A DNA stretch of 64,000 bases from Macrocybe gigantea. Its lineage: Eukaryota > Basidiomycota > Agaricomycetes > Agaricales > Callistosporiaceae. This document shows positions 34,259 to 45,774 of the stretch, piece after piece. The notes beneath the pieces are model-generated. The model did no database searches. It was not told the origin of the DNA and was given only the letters and a program-made list of their open reading frames with translations. Numbering within the stretch: position 1 is the first letter of the stretch; the number at the start of each line of letters is the position of its first letter. The stretch lies in assembly GCA_011319805.1 (NCBI GenBank), contig SJRY01000299.1, positions 310,001 through 374,000 of the forward strand. Reading direction: 5' to 3'. The position numbers and the translations under genes were made by a program.

Positions 34259-34395
34259 GTTACACTATGGACATCGGCCTCTATATTCAGCGCGAAATTC
34301 GAGGAATAAATTGTGATCAGCCAATCAGATTGCAGGATCACAATTTATTCCCTGAATTTCATGCTGAATATTGAGGCCGATGTCCGTAGTGTTAC
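34259..34395. mobile_element. Hairpin (MITE-like) element, 137 bp
   Basis: Two inverted arms of 60 bp with about eight mismatches flank a 17-bp loop. The left arm begins GTTACACTATGGACATCGGC and the right arm ends in its near complement. It lacks coding capacity and sits in a gene-free region, like a foldback or MITE transposon. I see no clear target-site duplication, so the exact ends are uncertain by a few bases. Confidence 0.7.
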
Positions 34396-36529
34396 AACGG
34401 TGCAAGGCACTATTGAAGGTGGGAGGGTGGGTAGGTTAATGAGCGGATCGGATACATCGAGGTTAGGAGTGAGGTGAAGCTGAGCGACGATGTCCTATAG
34501 GAAGTCCAAAAGTCTGGCCGTGTCGTACTGTAATTTTCTTTATATCAATATCCAAGTTCTTCCGTCAAGCCGTATACGATATCAAACCACACAAATCGCG
34601 TTCCTAATACATGATACGGCCTGAGCGTATCCCATAAGTGAAGGTTCTGGCACCAGCACGTTGTTCCGAACCAAAACGTCCAGCCGAGCGTAGCATGTGA
34701 ATCACATACTTGTGCATTTATTTCACGACCAACATCTTATCCAGCCAAAGAAGCCAGATTTCCTCTTGGATTTCGTTGTGCGATGGGTTGACCGTTGACC
34801 TTGATCCTGACATGAATTTTGGGCCTCAGTGCGGGACGAAGTATGGCGCGAGGTGTTGCGCTGCGAAGGTCGACCGCTATTGGTCGCATGCAGTTTAGGC
34901 GGGGCTCCCTGCATTGGAATCCTGAACGCCGAGCGTCAATCAGACAGATGTAGGAATCGCAATAATTAATTTCCACCAACCCAATTTGCTCAGTGCAGGT
35001 TCTAAGGAAAAGAATGTCAGTATGTGATCAAGGGCCATTTCGTGAAGACGTACGGGATATATGGCAAGGAAGATTGGCATTGGAATTTGGACCTGGCGGG
35101 TGCCTTCAGTAAATGGAGGAAATTGCCAAACAACCAGCAGGACTCACGGCATAGTGTTGAACGGTGGTTGACGAGCATCGAGCTACGACGGCCCCTTCTT
35201 ATCCAAACCAAACGCTCATAGCTCCCATACGGGCATTTAGATGCCGGTATACCTAAGCTCCTGAATCCGAAACGTAACTGATCGACAGGGGGGATAGTAT
35301 CTAGGATTGACGTGAAACGTTTCCCAAGCCGAAAACCTAGCACATTCGAAGATGAAGTTTGATGCATGATGCATGATGCTCGATGCTCCACCTTCAGTGA
35401 ATGAATCCGCATTCCTGTCTTCGTTCCACGACTCCGGTGGCTGAAAAGTCAGCATTCTTGCGGCAGAGCAAGTATTCATGCATGGAGGACAAATTGCACA
35501 ACTGACCTGCACTTTTTATGTCGAAAAGTCGTCGAATTGAAAGAATAGCCTCTGATTCAGGAGCCGCTGAGCGTCTATGCTCGACGTATGAGAATTTATT
35601 AAGTTCGTTCTCAGGCTTCGGAACCTGATGGGCAACGCGAATTTGCTGGAGCGACTGTTTTCTGCCGTCGATCTTATATCGGCCACTGCCCGACGTCAGA
35701 AGAAAAAAGATCGGAACGAATCGAGCGCTCGCTCGCCATGCGCATGAACCCAACAAGGGCGACTTCCAAATTTGACAGTCGAACATATCATCAAATCGAC
35801 GCTACTGTATAGGCAAGCAATGCCATCTCGCGATGCTCTATAGCGATGCATGGCTGGCCGAGCAGTGTTTTAAAATGAGTGCTAAATGAGGTAATTTTTT
35901 TGATGAACTTTGTGAACTGAACTTTTCGAACTGAGAATTGAGTGCCCCTTTGGTACCTATAACACGCGGCGCTGCAAAATCAGAACTGGTCTATCGTTTC
36001 TGACACAGCTGTAAAGATCTAATCACAACGTATTGTTAAAGGCTGAGCACCTAAGACCCCAGTGCTGAAACCCACGACCTCCGGACACAGCATGACCTGC
36101 AGAATCGCTCATAGACCAACCATCAGATTGCTCTGTTCTCGTATCATAGACTGGAGCTAAATGATTGAAAGTTTGTCGATCAGGGGAGTTGGTCCTCTGA
36201 TGGACGAGGTCGAGATAGGTCTGAAACGAGCACAATCTCAATTTCCATTGACACCAAATGCTGAATTCTCTCACGATGCAGAACATTTCTGCGTATTTCG
36301 CAATGACTTTAGATATGTGATCACAGTCTCGATTTCTCTCGATATAGTTCGGGGGACTTTTTCACTGGGGCTACACACCCACACGTTCAACTGGGTTGAT
36401 TCCAATTGCCGGCCGATAGGATGAGGGTATCGGCCGCAAATGGCCCGAGCGTAATTACAAATAGCGTCAACCCAAACAACTGTAATTAGAATGACCAGCC
36501 GTTTCCATCTCCCGATCATCTCAATAAAA

Positions 36530-36662
36530 CACGTGTGTGAATAATTGAAACTTGAAAGCTCGTCAATTCAAAGAGTTAGGCGCCAATGCTTGTGGGATCA
36601 CGTGGAACGCGAAAAATTTGCGAGTGACCTGATTTTTCCGTTTTCCAGGGTTCATATAAGTC
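36530..36662 (+). promoter_or_regulatory. ERG6 promoter: two CACGTG boxes and TATA-like element
   Basis: CACGTG occurs at 36530-36535 and 36599-36604, the second within atcacgtgga. A TATA-like catataag follows at about 36652. Fungal SREBP-type factors bind E-box/SRE-like sites in sterol genes. Binding here is inference. Confidence 0.4.
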
Positions 36663-36905
36663 GGCCCACGTCCATTCCTTTTCTTATTCTTTCCTCTTTC
36701 CACTTACTTCATGTGAGTATCTAGCCCTTTCCTTCTCTGCTGATGAAAACGAATTATCTGCAAACTTTTCATGACGTTTTTCGGAACGATGGATTCGGAA
36801 TTCGTTCCATTCAAGTCCCTGAACTTTTTTTCTTCTTTCGAGACTTCTTTTACAATGATGGGAGTAGCGCCTGACGACTTTTTAATCATTCTAGTTTTCA
36901 ACAAA

Positions 36906-38164
36906 ATGAGCCTTGACGACGGTCGTGTTGGCAGCCGCATCGAGAACTACACCAAGTTCTGGCAGAAAGACCTCAACAGGGAGGGAGAGGAGGACACTGG
37001 GAAACGGCTCGATAGCTACACCGATGTCGTCAATGGTACTCGAACGACGGTCTTGTTCCTTGGCCACCGTGTTAACATCTTTCTTGCTAGGTTATTATGA
37101 CGGCGCGACGGAGCTATACGAGTATGGATGGGGACAGTCTTTCCACTTTTCTCGGTTCTACAAGGGCGAGGGCTTCTACCAATCTCTTGCTCGCCACGAG
37201 CATTACCTGGCCGCTCAGATGAATCTCCGGTCTGGCATGAAGGTCCTTGACGTTGGTTGCGGTGTTGGCGGTCCTGCTCGCGAAATCGCCCAATTCTCCG
37301 ACGCACAAATCATTGGCCTTAACAACAACGATTTCCAGGTTCAGCGCGCCAGGAAATACACGATGAAGGCTGGTTTGCAAGACAGGGTCACCTTTGTGAA
37401 GGGAGACTTTATGAAACTCGCTGAACAATTCGGCGAAAACTCCTTCGATGCTGGTAGGATGGTCTGCGCTGCATACCTCACAACCAAACTTTAATGGCAA
37501 CTCTGTTCTTGTAGTTTACGCCATCGAAGCCACTGTCCATGCGCCTTCATGGGAGGGTGTTTATAGTGAGATTTTCAAGGTTTTGAAACCTGGCGGAGTG
37601 GTAAAGATTTACGGAGCAGCTTCTCGTCCAATTCTGATCGTCTTTTCCGCAGTTTGGCGTCTATGAATGGTGCATGACCGACGATTGGGATCCTTCCGTT
37701 CCTTCTCACAAAGAGTTGGCCCATCAAATTGAACTAGGAAACGGTATCCCCGAGATGCGTCCTCTTCGCATGGCCCGACAAGCGCTCAAGACTGTTGGGT
37801 TTGAGATTGAGCATGAGGAGGATTTGGCTGCCCGTCCAGACCCCATTCCTTGGTACTATCCTTTGGAGGGTGATATCTCCAAGGCACAGACCGTCTGGGA
37901 CTACTTTACTGTGTGGCGTATGAGCTGGAGCGGCAAGCTCGTGAGCCACAACATGATGCGGCTGATGGAGTTTGTCGGTCTGCTGCCCAAGGGTACGTGG
38001 GATGTAGGCGAATCCTTGAAGGTTGCTGGCGATGCCCTCGTCAAGGGCGGACAGACCAAGGTACTAGTTCTTGTTTAGATACGTGCATTGATGACATTAA
38101 CGTCGTTTCTTTACAGCTCTTCACACCCATGTACCTCGTCGTATGCAGGAAACCTCAAAACTAG
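36906..38164 (+). CDS. ERG6: Sterol 24-C-methyltransferase
   Basis: The enzyme transfers a methyl group from S-adenosylmethionine to C-24 of the sterol side chain in ergosterol synthesis, at the ER and lipid droplets. Five exons, with introns 37036-37090, 37454-37514, 37601-37652 and 38061-38116, give 344 residues, normal for the family. Motifs in order are [36 protein letters not shown] (sterol-binding region), [17 protein letters not shown] (SAM motif I), [37 protein letters not shown] and GIPEMR. An intron in the 5' leader, from about 36714 (gtgagt) to the ctag at about 36895, probably precedes the start. Two CACGTG sites lie upstream. A lipid-droplet perilipin gene is 7 kb away. Confidence 0.95.
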
Positions 38165-38317
38165 ATGCTGCTATATACCCTCGTTCAGATTATGTGTCGT
38201 ATATACCATTTAATACAGTTTCGTATTCGGACTGGGGTTAGGAGAGAATCCGGCGTATTACCTCGGCGGTTCCCGACAGCGTGCAAAATCTTGAGGCCGG
38301 CGTGCCTGTTCTGTGCA

Positions 38318-39927
38318 ATGTCGAGCGATCCCAGGGTACACAAACCCAGGCTTCCCAAAGCTTACACTGACCAGCAGCTCGCCTTTCTCAAGAGGTACTC
38401 GTCCGGATTGCTGCTCGCGGCCCCCGCGTTGCTCACCGCCGCCCCTGTAGCAACCTACCAGAGTTTGAACGGCGATCCCAAGGCTCCATTCGTGGAGACG
38501 CGAAAAAGTTCGCCTTGGAACGTGCCTCGGATTTCATAGTGCGATTTGGGCTCCCAGACGAGTTCGTCGGGGTTGAGGAATCGGAGTCCCGGTTCCGTGA
38601 GGTGCATCGGCGCTTCGTGTTTCTCTCAGCGCGCCGACTGACTTAATCCTTAGCAAATCTACAACTGGTTTAAGAACACGGTTGGCAGGACAAGACGGAA
38701 GCTCGAGGGCAGACCGAGATCGGCCAAGAAAGCAGCTGAGAAGGGTATCTATGTCTCTTGTCTCTCGTTGTACTGTATTATTGCTGAAATGCCTTCTTGC
38801 AGCAGCAGCAGCTGCCGCCGCCACCGTTCACACCCAGAGCCACGATGATCTGGCGTGGAACCCCGTGCCCCCGCCCACGATCATCTCGTATTCTCATGCC
38901 GAGAACAGCAGGAGTCCAGTGAACGCGTCGCAGGCGCAGTCACTCGTGCCACCCGTGCAATATACAAGCCATGCAGGGCTGCAGTCCACTGGCGCGCCTT
39001 TGCCACCGCCACCGCTCCCGCCCCCGGCGCCATCTCCCCACAGCCATGCAATTGGCCTGAAAATAACCCAGTCGACGCTCCGCGACGCATTCCTGCAGGG
39101 CGTCGACTCGTCTACCCTCGCGTCCATGATCCAGTCATTCGCTCTCTCCAACTCTTCCGCCACGCCCCTCACTCCCGTCATAGACGCCCTCTTCGACGCG
39201 CTCTCTGCCTCTGACGCTGCTGCGAGCCCATTCAGCCGCGACCCGCTTCCGTTCCTGCGCCGCTACCTCGATGCCTCGACGTACTTTGCCTCCTCGATCG
39301 TCCACGCCGGCGTCGCGGGCCCCCTTGCAGGGCCGCGCGCACTGCAGATGCAGATCAGAAAGCTCTCTACGTGGATGCCGACGTCGTCCTTGCGGCCAGC
39401 CCCTCCGCAGGCGCCATCAGCAGCTGGGCCCTCGTCCGCGTCGTCCATTACGGATGAGATGCAACGCATCGCAGCGGACCGGCAGAGGCGCAAGGAGCAC
39501 ATTCAGTGGGCGCGGATCCACGCGGCTGCACTTGAGCTTGGAATGCTGGGCATGGGGCATGTGGGCGACTCGGACAACAGTGGGTACGCGTACGCCATGG
39601 GCCGTGCGTTCTCGGAAATGGTCGCGCGGGACGCGGTGTGGGAGACGGACGAAGTCGAGTGGGTCGCGGGGATCTGTGTCCTTAGGGCGGTCATTCGAAC
39701 CGCAATGAGGGGCGACCGGAGACAGCGGGATGAGTATGATGAGCTGCTGAGGACGTACGAGAGAAGGTGGAAGGAGATAAAAGATGAAACGAGACAGGCT
39801 CTTGTCACGGTATGCTTCCCTGTCTCGTTTTCTTCAAATATCAGATGGTGATCGGCCTCTATTCGCGCAGGAGGTACTCTTAGCAGCAAAGGACGATCTT
39901 GCAAGACTGGACGAATCTCTATCATGA
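38318..39927 (+). CDS. Homeodomain-like protein with long low-complexity C-terminus
   Basis: Exon 1 (38318-38394) joins over a 56-nt intron to FERRSQGSIRGDAKKFALER, then DFIVRFGLPDEFVG. Another intron (38602-38653) leads to QIYNWFKNTVGRTRRKLEGR. The WFKN segment followed by basic residues resembles helix 3 of a homeodomain, and the spacing of the preceding helices fits. I infer a DNA-binding protein. After an alanine run the C-terminus is Pro/Ser-rich (a PPPPLPPPAPSP stretch), then helical to the end (DEYDELLRTYERRWKEIKDE). The final intron leads to a stop at 39927. The family is one I associate with Agaricomycetes. Its role is unknown. Confidence 0.65.
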
Positions 39928-40110
39928 TACCTTGATCACCGCGGACATTTGATTATGTATTCCCATGGATGTATACCTAGTCTGCTGTATTCCATCTTGA
40001 TTCATTGGATGTACTCATTTTCGGACGCTAGGTTTTTCTCGTGAGCTCCACTCATCTGAAGCATCTCAGCTTGTACGGCCTTTGAAGCCAGACAACCATC
40101 AACTTGCGTT

Positions 40111-42572
40111 CTACATCCACGTCGCAAAATGTGTCACAACTCTTCGGAGGACATCCTCTGCGTGCTTCCGTTCCACGAACCTGTGCTCGGGTGATCAATA
40201 TCATGTCTTGCGGTCACTTCATCCATTTTGGTCTCACCCGTGAGGTTCTCTAGGGTAGAGAACCAATTCCGCAGCTTCTCGTGCCCTTTCCGAGCCTTTG
40301 CGCTGAAGCGCTCTGTATAAACCAATGCCCTGGCCCACTGGCACCCTTTCGTCCTTCTCACCGTGCAAAATCAGAACTGCTGTGCAAACCCCGGAGACGC
40401 AATGAACAGGGCTCGCTTTCCTGTTCAGACTGCCGTTCTCGTCACATCCCCATGGTGCGCGCTGCCCGATTGCTGTCTACAACAAATGATGAATTTTGCA
40501 ACACGTCGCTCCTGTCGGGCAAAGCACTGACTTCGAGTTCAGGCGATCCCGACTCCATCACCATGCTCTCCCAGTGTGACACCCCCGCGCCCACGACTGC
40601 GGCCTTGAAACGGGTTTTTGTCTGCGTCACTCCCCAGGCTGTCAAAGAGCCTCCTGGAATTTTCGTGATGAACGGACTTTAGGACATCGTTGCAGAGGGT
40701 ATCAAGTGCTCACCATGACTCCAACCGGCAACACCCAATCTATCCGGATCCGCCAGACCTCGTTTGATGGCGTCGTCGATCATGCTTTCGCAGTCAGGCC
40801 AATCGTAAGCACCGATTCCGCTGTTCGCCGCATAGGCAAACGCGTGGCCTCGTCCTTGGCCTTTTTCAAATTCACGGTGGTTAGCGCAACAAGTCTAAGA
40901 GTCGAACTTCACTCACTGCCCCGGTAATTAGGCGAAATCATGAGATAGCCCTCGAGCGCAAGGAGTTCTCGCCAATTGCAAAAGTAGGGCATGTAATCTG
41001 TGCCACCATCGTGTCATGCGCTGCCCTCGGAAAAATCTTACTTGTAAGCCTACCCGGTATGTCCCTCCTGTTCATACCAATCAGCATAACTATATTAATC
41101 CAGGAGGCTTCTAGTTACCTATACGGTCCACCATGTATGAACAATATCGTTGGCAATCGACCGGCAGAAGGCTCGTAACCTGGAGGATATCTGACCAACC
41201 CACTAAGCTCTGTCCCATCTCGGCTCTTCCAATACATAACCTCTGTCTTAATGGCTGGCGCGTGGACCATCCAATGCAAATGCGACGACAGCTGTAGTTT
41301 CGGCAGCAGGACGCGCCCGTCTGCTGCAACGCGCCTGGTGTATACATTCGGGGGCTCGTGCCGTGGTCCGGAACTGAGCACCGCCGCGAAGACATACGAA
41401 ACACTTCCGTCATTTGAAACGATGCGCTTCGCGTCCCACGCGCCGAACCAGATGGCCTCCCTGTCGGTCCTAAACAGCGTACAGGTCTTGTTGATCTGTA
41501 TTCCTGCTGATGTTCTCTCTATCAAGATGACATCTATGTGTGTGTCCACGTCCGACGAAAGCTCAACGGCGATATGACCGTCTTCGCGTCTCGCAGTGCA
41601 AAACCCCAAGTCCATATCGACGACTCGGACGGCATCCTCAACGCTCCCGTATAGTCTCCTCGTCCCACTGCCGGTCTCGAAGGGCATAATCCCATCACAA
41701 AGATCCTGTACAAAGAGGGCCCGCGCATCGAGTATACTGGTCGGCTCGAAGTTTTGCAAAGATACAACCACTGTCGGCGATTTCCAGATCAGTTGCCCTG
41801 AAGGCGAACGTGGGTAGGCCCCGATTTCCGCGGCTGTCTGTCCGTTTCCTTCTGCAACAGGCACGATCCCCACCGAAATGTCTTGCTCTGCATATTCGCC
41901 TCCACGGCCTAAGCGCAAGCGAAATAGGATGTTCTCGCTGTCAGGACTCCAGGAAAAGCTTTCAATGTGGCGGTCTCTTGGTATTCCCTCAATTCGCCAG
42001 TACGAATTGGTCTCAAAGCTATAGACGAACAGCCGGGAAAATCCACTGGAATCGGCTATGCCTCCACGGTACACCTTCGCATCGTCTTTCACCACGTTCT
42101 TGCAGCGCTGTTCCTCCGCTTCTAGGTCACCCATGCCAGTAAAAGCGATCAAACGACCATTGGGCGATAGCTGGAAAGCCTGGACTCCGTTTTTCCTAGA
42201 AAGGACGAGCTCCGGCTCCTCTTTGGCGTCTACATCCAGTTTCGATTTGATGGTCAGCCGAAAGATCTTGGCTGGTTTGCCGAGATCCATCTTATCTGAT
42301 AAGAAAAAGATCTGCTTGTTATCTGGGTGAAATACTCCCGCCTGGTCGTTGCTCTGCCCGTCTGTCAGCTGGCGTGCGCTGAATGGGACATCCGTCCACG
42401 CCATCCATAAGCTAGACATAGCCCTTTCTTCCTTATAAAATGGCTGGACCTGATACATAATGGTGCACCCGTCAGGGCTGATTTTAACGTCTCGAACCTT
42501 GTCTGTCTTCGCGATCAGCTGTGGCCATGGCGAACAGGTGTGCATCGGTGAGCACTGCGAATCGACAACCAT
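40111..42572 (-). CDS. S9-family serine peptidase (prolyl-oligopeptidase/acylaminoacyl-peptidase type)
   Basis: A long first exon encodes an N-terminal beta-propeller with repeated WD-like strands (DVKISPDGCTIMY, QAFQLSPNGRLIAFTG, SFSWSPDSENILFR). The alpha/beta-hydrolase domain follows: PTILFIHGGPYRLTNYMPY, LALEGYLMISPNYRG, then the nucleophile Ser in GVAGWSHGGSLTAWGVTQTK. The Asp is in LILHGEKDERVP and the His in REPHGFVERK, so the catalytic triad is complete. Exons are joined by short GT-AG introns and one 8-nt exon (41042-41049) that is essential for the frame. No signal peptide is visible, so it is probably intracellular. It removes N-terminal residues or small peptides in known relatives. 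Confidence 0.9.
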
Positions 42573-43222
42573 CGTGAGAGGGGTATGCTAGGATGACATT
42601 GTGTAAGGGCCTTATTTATCCCTTGGCTTGTCGACTTGGCGTTCGGGTTTCAGGATTCTAACCGTCGCGTCAACTCGGAGTCACTTATTTTATGCCTGGA
42701 TTGAGGAAACCATCTTCTGATGAAATCTTCGTCATATGAATCGGAGACGTTAATTCGGCGCTTTGTAATTGGTAATTTTTTTTTGGCCCTTGCAATATGC
42801 TCAAGTCACCAGGGAGGATAAATGGAGCCACGGATCATAAGAGCGCTTCTGTTCACAAGCAAACAAAGACCAAGTGAAAAGCTACCGAGCAGATCCGAAA
42901 CAGCTCAGCTGCTCTTGTGTTAGAAGTCACAGTCGTGTCGTGACGAATTCATATCAGGTTGAACAAGCGCTTCACGTAAAGATTCTTTTTTCGCATGTGT
43001 AGTCACATACAAATGTCAGTGTTGTTTATGCCATGTCTCTCGTGCGTAGATCGTGAGAGTCAAGTAGTGGTTAGTGAATTAGTGCTTTGATGTTGCATTG
43101 GACGGTTTCCACGCCAATGAAGGACGGGCCGATGACCGATAGGGTAGGCAGGAAAAGTTCGGATTTGAGGAATGTTTATTCTCACATTTTGTTCACATAA
43201 ATGTACATACAAGTAGCAAGGT
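42573..43222. other. Intergenic, about 650 bp
   Basis: This holds the S9 peptidase promoter and the 3' flank of the next gene. Nothing specific was recognised. Confidence 0.4.
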
Positions 43223-44317
43223 TTACACTTCATGAAGTATGCCTGAGGTTGGCGAAGGTGGGGTATTGCCGCAGTAACTGCTTTGCGTCGAGTTTCGTGC
43301 GACAGGGGGGACGATGTAGACGAGGCCAGAGACCGATTTGCTCTTGCGGTGTTCCCCCAGTCGTAGGGATGGCTTGTTCGAACGCCGCATGCAGGGAGGC
43401 GGTCCGGATCCAGAGGCAGGTTCGCTGTGCCTATGCAATTTGAGCGCTTCTTCCTGCTCAGAAGTGGACGAAAGGCGGAAAAAATCGGCGGGTGACATGA
43501 GGGCCACGGGTCGTTCGCCTGGTGTTGGTGGGACAGTGTTGCAAGAGTTAGCCGAAGAGCGACTGAAGTAAGAGTAATCGGACGATGTCACAGAGAACTT
43601 GCTTCTCGGAAAGTCTGGTGTGACGTCGGCGGCATCGCTCACAACCCGTGGCGACTCTTCGATAACAGGGACTCTCGAAATCGTGTGGTTGAGACCGCGT
43701 AAAGCCAGGGACGGTGCAGAGACCCAAGGTTGCTGGAATCGTATCTTTTCGCTTCTTCGGTATTCTATCGGTGCATGTTTAGTAGCCCTCCGTGAGCAGA
43801 AGACCTTCCTGTTGGCAATCAAAAAGACGATGATTGTGAGGGCAATCAGCCCGGCGAAGACTGAACCGACGACAAGCAGCTTGCGAACGGGAGGGTGGCC
43901 AGTGTTAATTACTGAGACTGCTAAAGATGCAGTAGGGGGTGCGTCAAGACCATCAACCGACGTAGAGGGAATAACTAGACCAGGTCCGAGATGGAGTTGT
44001 GTCGACGCCGCAAACACGGTAGTCCAAGTCTCTGTCGGACGGAGGTTTGTCGTCATGGTAGGCGTGTTTGGGCTTTGTGTCTGAGGAGGAAGTTGCGCGA
44101 CATTTCTCCAGACCTCAGATACGTCCGGAAGCACCGGTGTAACAGGAGAGTTCGAAACTCCAGGCGGGGAGTGATGCATAGGCCAAGAGAGAGCCTGAGT
44201 GACAGGAGGTAGTTCGGCGCGTCTTTTCGCATCAAGCGGCGCCGAAAGACATGGCCCGCCGACATAAAACAATAAAAAGAAAAGATTTCCAATGAGATAT
44301 CTGTACGATGTGATCAT
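43223..44317 (-). CDS. Single-pass type I membrane protein with signal peptide, unknown function
   Basis: One exon encodes 364 residues. A signal peptide (YLIGNLFFLLFYVGGPCLSA) is followed by an outer part of about 120 residues rich in Pro, Ser and Thr, typical of O-glycosylated stalks. One transmembrane helix comes next (LLVVGSVFAGLIALTIIVFL) with a Cys-Ser-Arg-Arg stop-transfer. The cytosolic tail of about 190 residues is Ser-rich, with RHSEPASGSGPPPCM and RKSKSVSGLVYIV. The shape resembles fungal surface sensors and SKG6/Axl2-like proteins, but no domain is clear. Confidence 0.72.
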   Translation of the reverse strand: MITSYRYLIGNLFFLLFYVGGPCLSAPLDAKRRAELPPVTQALSWPMHHSPPGVSNSPVTPVLPDVSEVWRNVAQLPPQTQSPNTPTMTTNLRPTETWTTVFAASTQLHLGPGLVIPSTSVDGLDAPPTASLAVSVINTGHPPVRKLLVVGSVFAGLIALTIIVFLIANRKVFCSRRATKHAPIEYRRSEKIRFQQPWVSAPSLALRGLNHTISRVPVIEESPRVVSDAADVTPDFPRSKFSVTSSDYSYFSRSSANSCNTVPPTPGERPVALMSPADFFRLSSTSEQEEALKLHRHSEPASGSGPPPCMRRSNKPSLRLGEHRKSKSVSGLVYIVPPVARNSTQSSYCGNTPPSPTSGILHEV

Positions 44318-44674
44318 TCTGAACGAGCGTGGATGCCGAGTGGGCTTGACGTTTCTGCTTGCGAAAAAACAATGATGATGGCCCAGAAGAGGAAAGATTC
44401 GTTACTGGAGATCATTTGGGATATATCCATTTAATACGAGCTGAGGCTGACTGCGTTTGTGGCTAACAGCGAACTTGAAGAGCATCAGTTGAACTGAAAT
44501 CTTTGTTTGTTCTGCATTGTCTAGGACAATGGTCACAAATATTTGCAAAGTCTACCATGAAACGCCCAAGTCAGTTACTTCGACGACGCTTGCTCTTACC
44601 ATAGCCATTTCGCCAGCTTTAGAGCGTCGGATACTTCATCCAGGACATCTGCGGACGATATTCACGAAACTGCA

Positions 44675-45678
44675 ATGTCCACAGATCCATACCATGCGGT
44701 CGAGCTTGAGATTCGGACCTCAGTGCAGTCTGCTGCGCAGCTGCATGGCTCCTTCATTCGCATTCGGAGTACGGCGCGAGAAGACAGCGAAGAACTGATG
44801 TGGGCAAAGAGAGAAGTTTGTCCTGTCTTTTCCTTTCATCCACGTCAATTGCTCAACTTCGCGTAGCTCAGTCAAGCTCTAGATGCCCTAGAAACGGACC
44901 TCCAAGACCTCGATGATAGCGTAAAGTTCGAATTCATTAGATCTGTCTAATACACGTATTGATATTCAAAAAGAATCGTAGAGTCTACTGATGCACGAAT
45001 GTTTGACATTGATGATGCTGAGGTGTCTCGAAGGAGGCGGTATGTTGGCGAGGTGCGCGGTCAAATCGAGGTGCGGTCCGTTCTCTTGGGTTGTCCCGCA
45101 TGAAGAATATTCATTCCCTCCGTTCCACAAGTCCAGAGCATGAGAACAGAAATGACTGCACCGTTTCCGCTTGTCCAGCAGTATCGACTGCCAACGAGTC
45201 CCCCAAATCGGAGTGCTGCGGCGTCGCCAACCCTTGCCCAAAGGAGAGACGAGGAGGATAATCAAGCCGCATGGGCTAGGGAGGAACAGCAGGTTTGTTA
45301 AATCTGCTGGTTCATACTATAGTCGCAGCACTGAACGATTCTGAAGTTGATGATACGCGAACAAGACAGGGCCATGGATTCTATAGTCGGTACTCTTAAC
45401 AACTTGGCGCAGCAAGCTGGCTTGATGGGGCAGGAGATAATCGAACATAACGAGTTGAGTTCATCCCCTTGTGAGTTGTTGATACATTATTCAAACCCAT
45501 AATCAGGATGCTTGACGACCTCGAGCAAAATGTAGAGCGAACAGATACCAAACTGAATACCGCTATGCGGAAGATGCGGACGTTCATACGGAAGTCAGAG
45601 GAGAAAGGAAGTGGTTGGTGTATAGTTATACTTCTTATCATTCTCATGGTTCTCTTAATTGCTGTTATTCTGTTTTAG
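44675..45678 (+). CDS. TLG1: Syntaxin-6/Tlg1-type Qc-SNARE
   Basis: Several exons give a t-SNARE of the trans-Golgi/endosome system. The N-terminal domain reads DPYHAVELEIRTSVQSAAQL, ALDALETDLQDLDDSVKIVE and RMFDIDDAEVSRRRRYVGEV, matching the syntaxin-6 three-helix region. The SNARE motif follows after an intron: MDSIVGTLNNLAQQAGLMGQ, then EIIEHNEMLDDLEQNVERTD. The zero-layer Gln is in GQEI. The C-terminal anchor is CIVILLIILMVLLIAVILF, directly before the stop. Splices checked include DSVK|IVEST and HNE|MLDDL. It fuses endosome-derived vesicles at the TGN in yeast. Confidence 0.88.
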
Positions 45679-45774
45679 ATACAGGACATGATGAATTTTT
45701 GTTTCTTTTTATTGTTTGGGACCCATATCACCAACAACTACTATGCTAGCGCACATACATCGGCCGTCTGTCCT

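Larger units (their letters stand above)
33665..36905. other. About 3.2 kb without a recognisable gene
   Basis: Apart from the hairpin element at 34259-34395 and the ERG6 promoter at the right end, I found only short frames with no family resemblance. The longest (35394-35786, -; 35017-35412, -) have no motif and no convincing splice partners. It may hold lineage-specific or decayed sequence. Confidence 0.35.
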
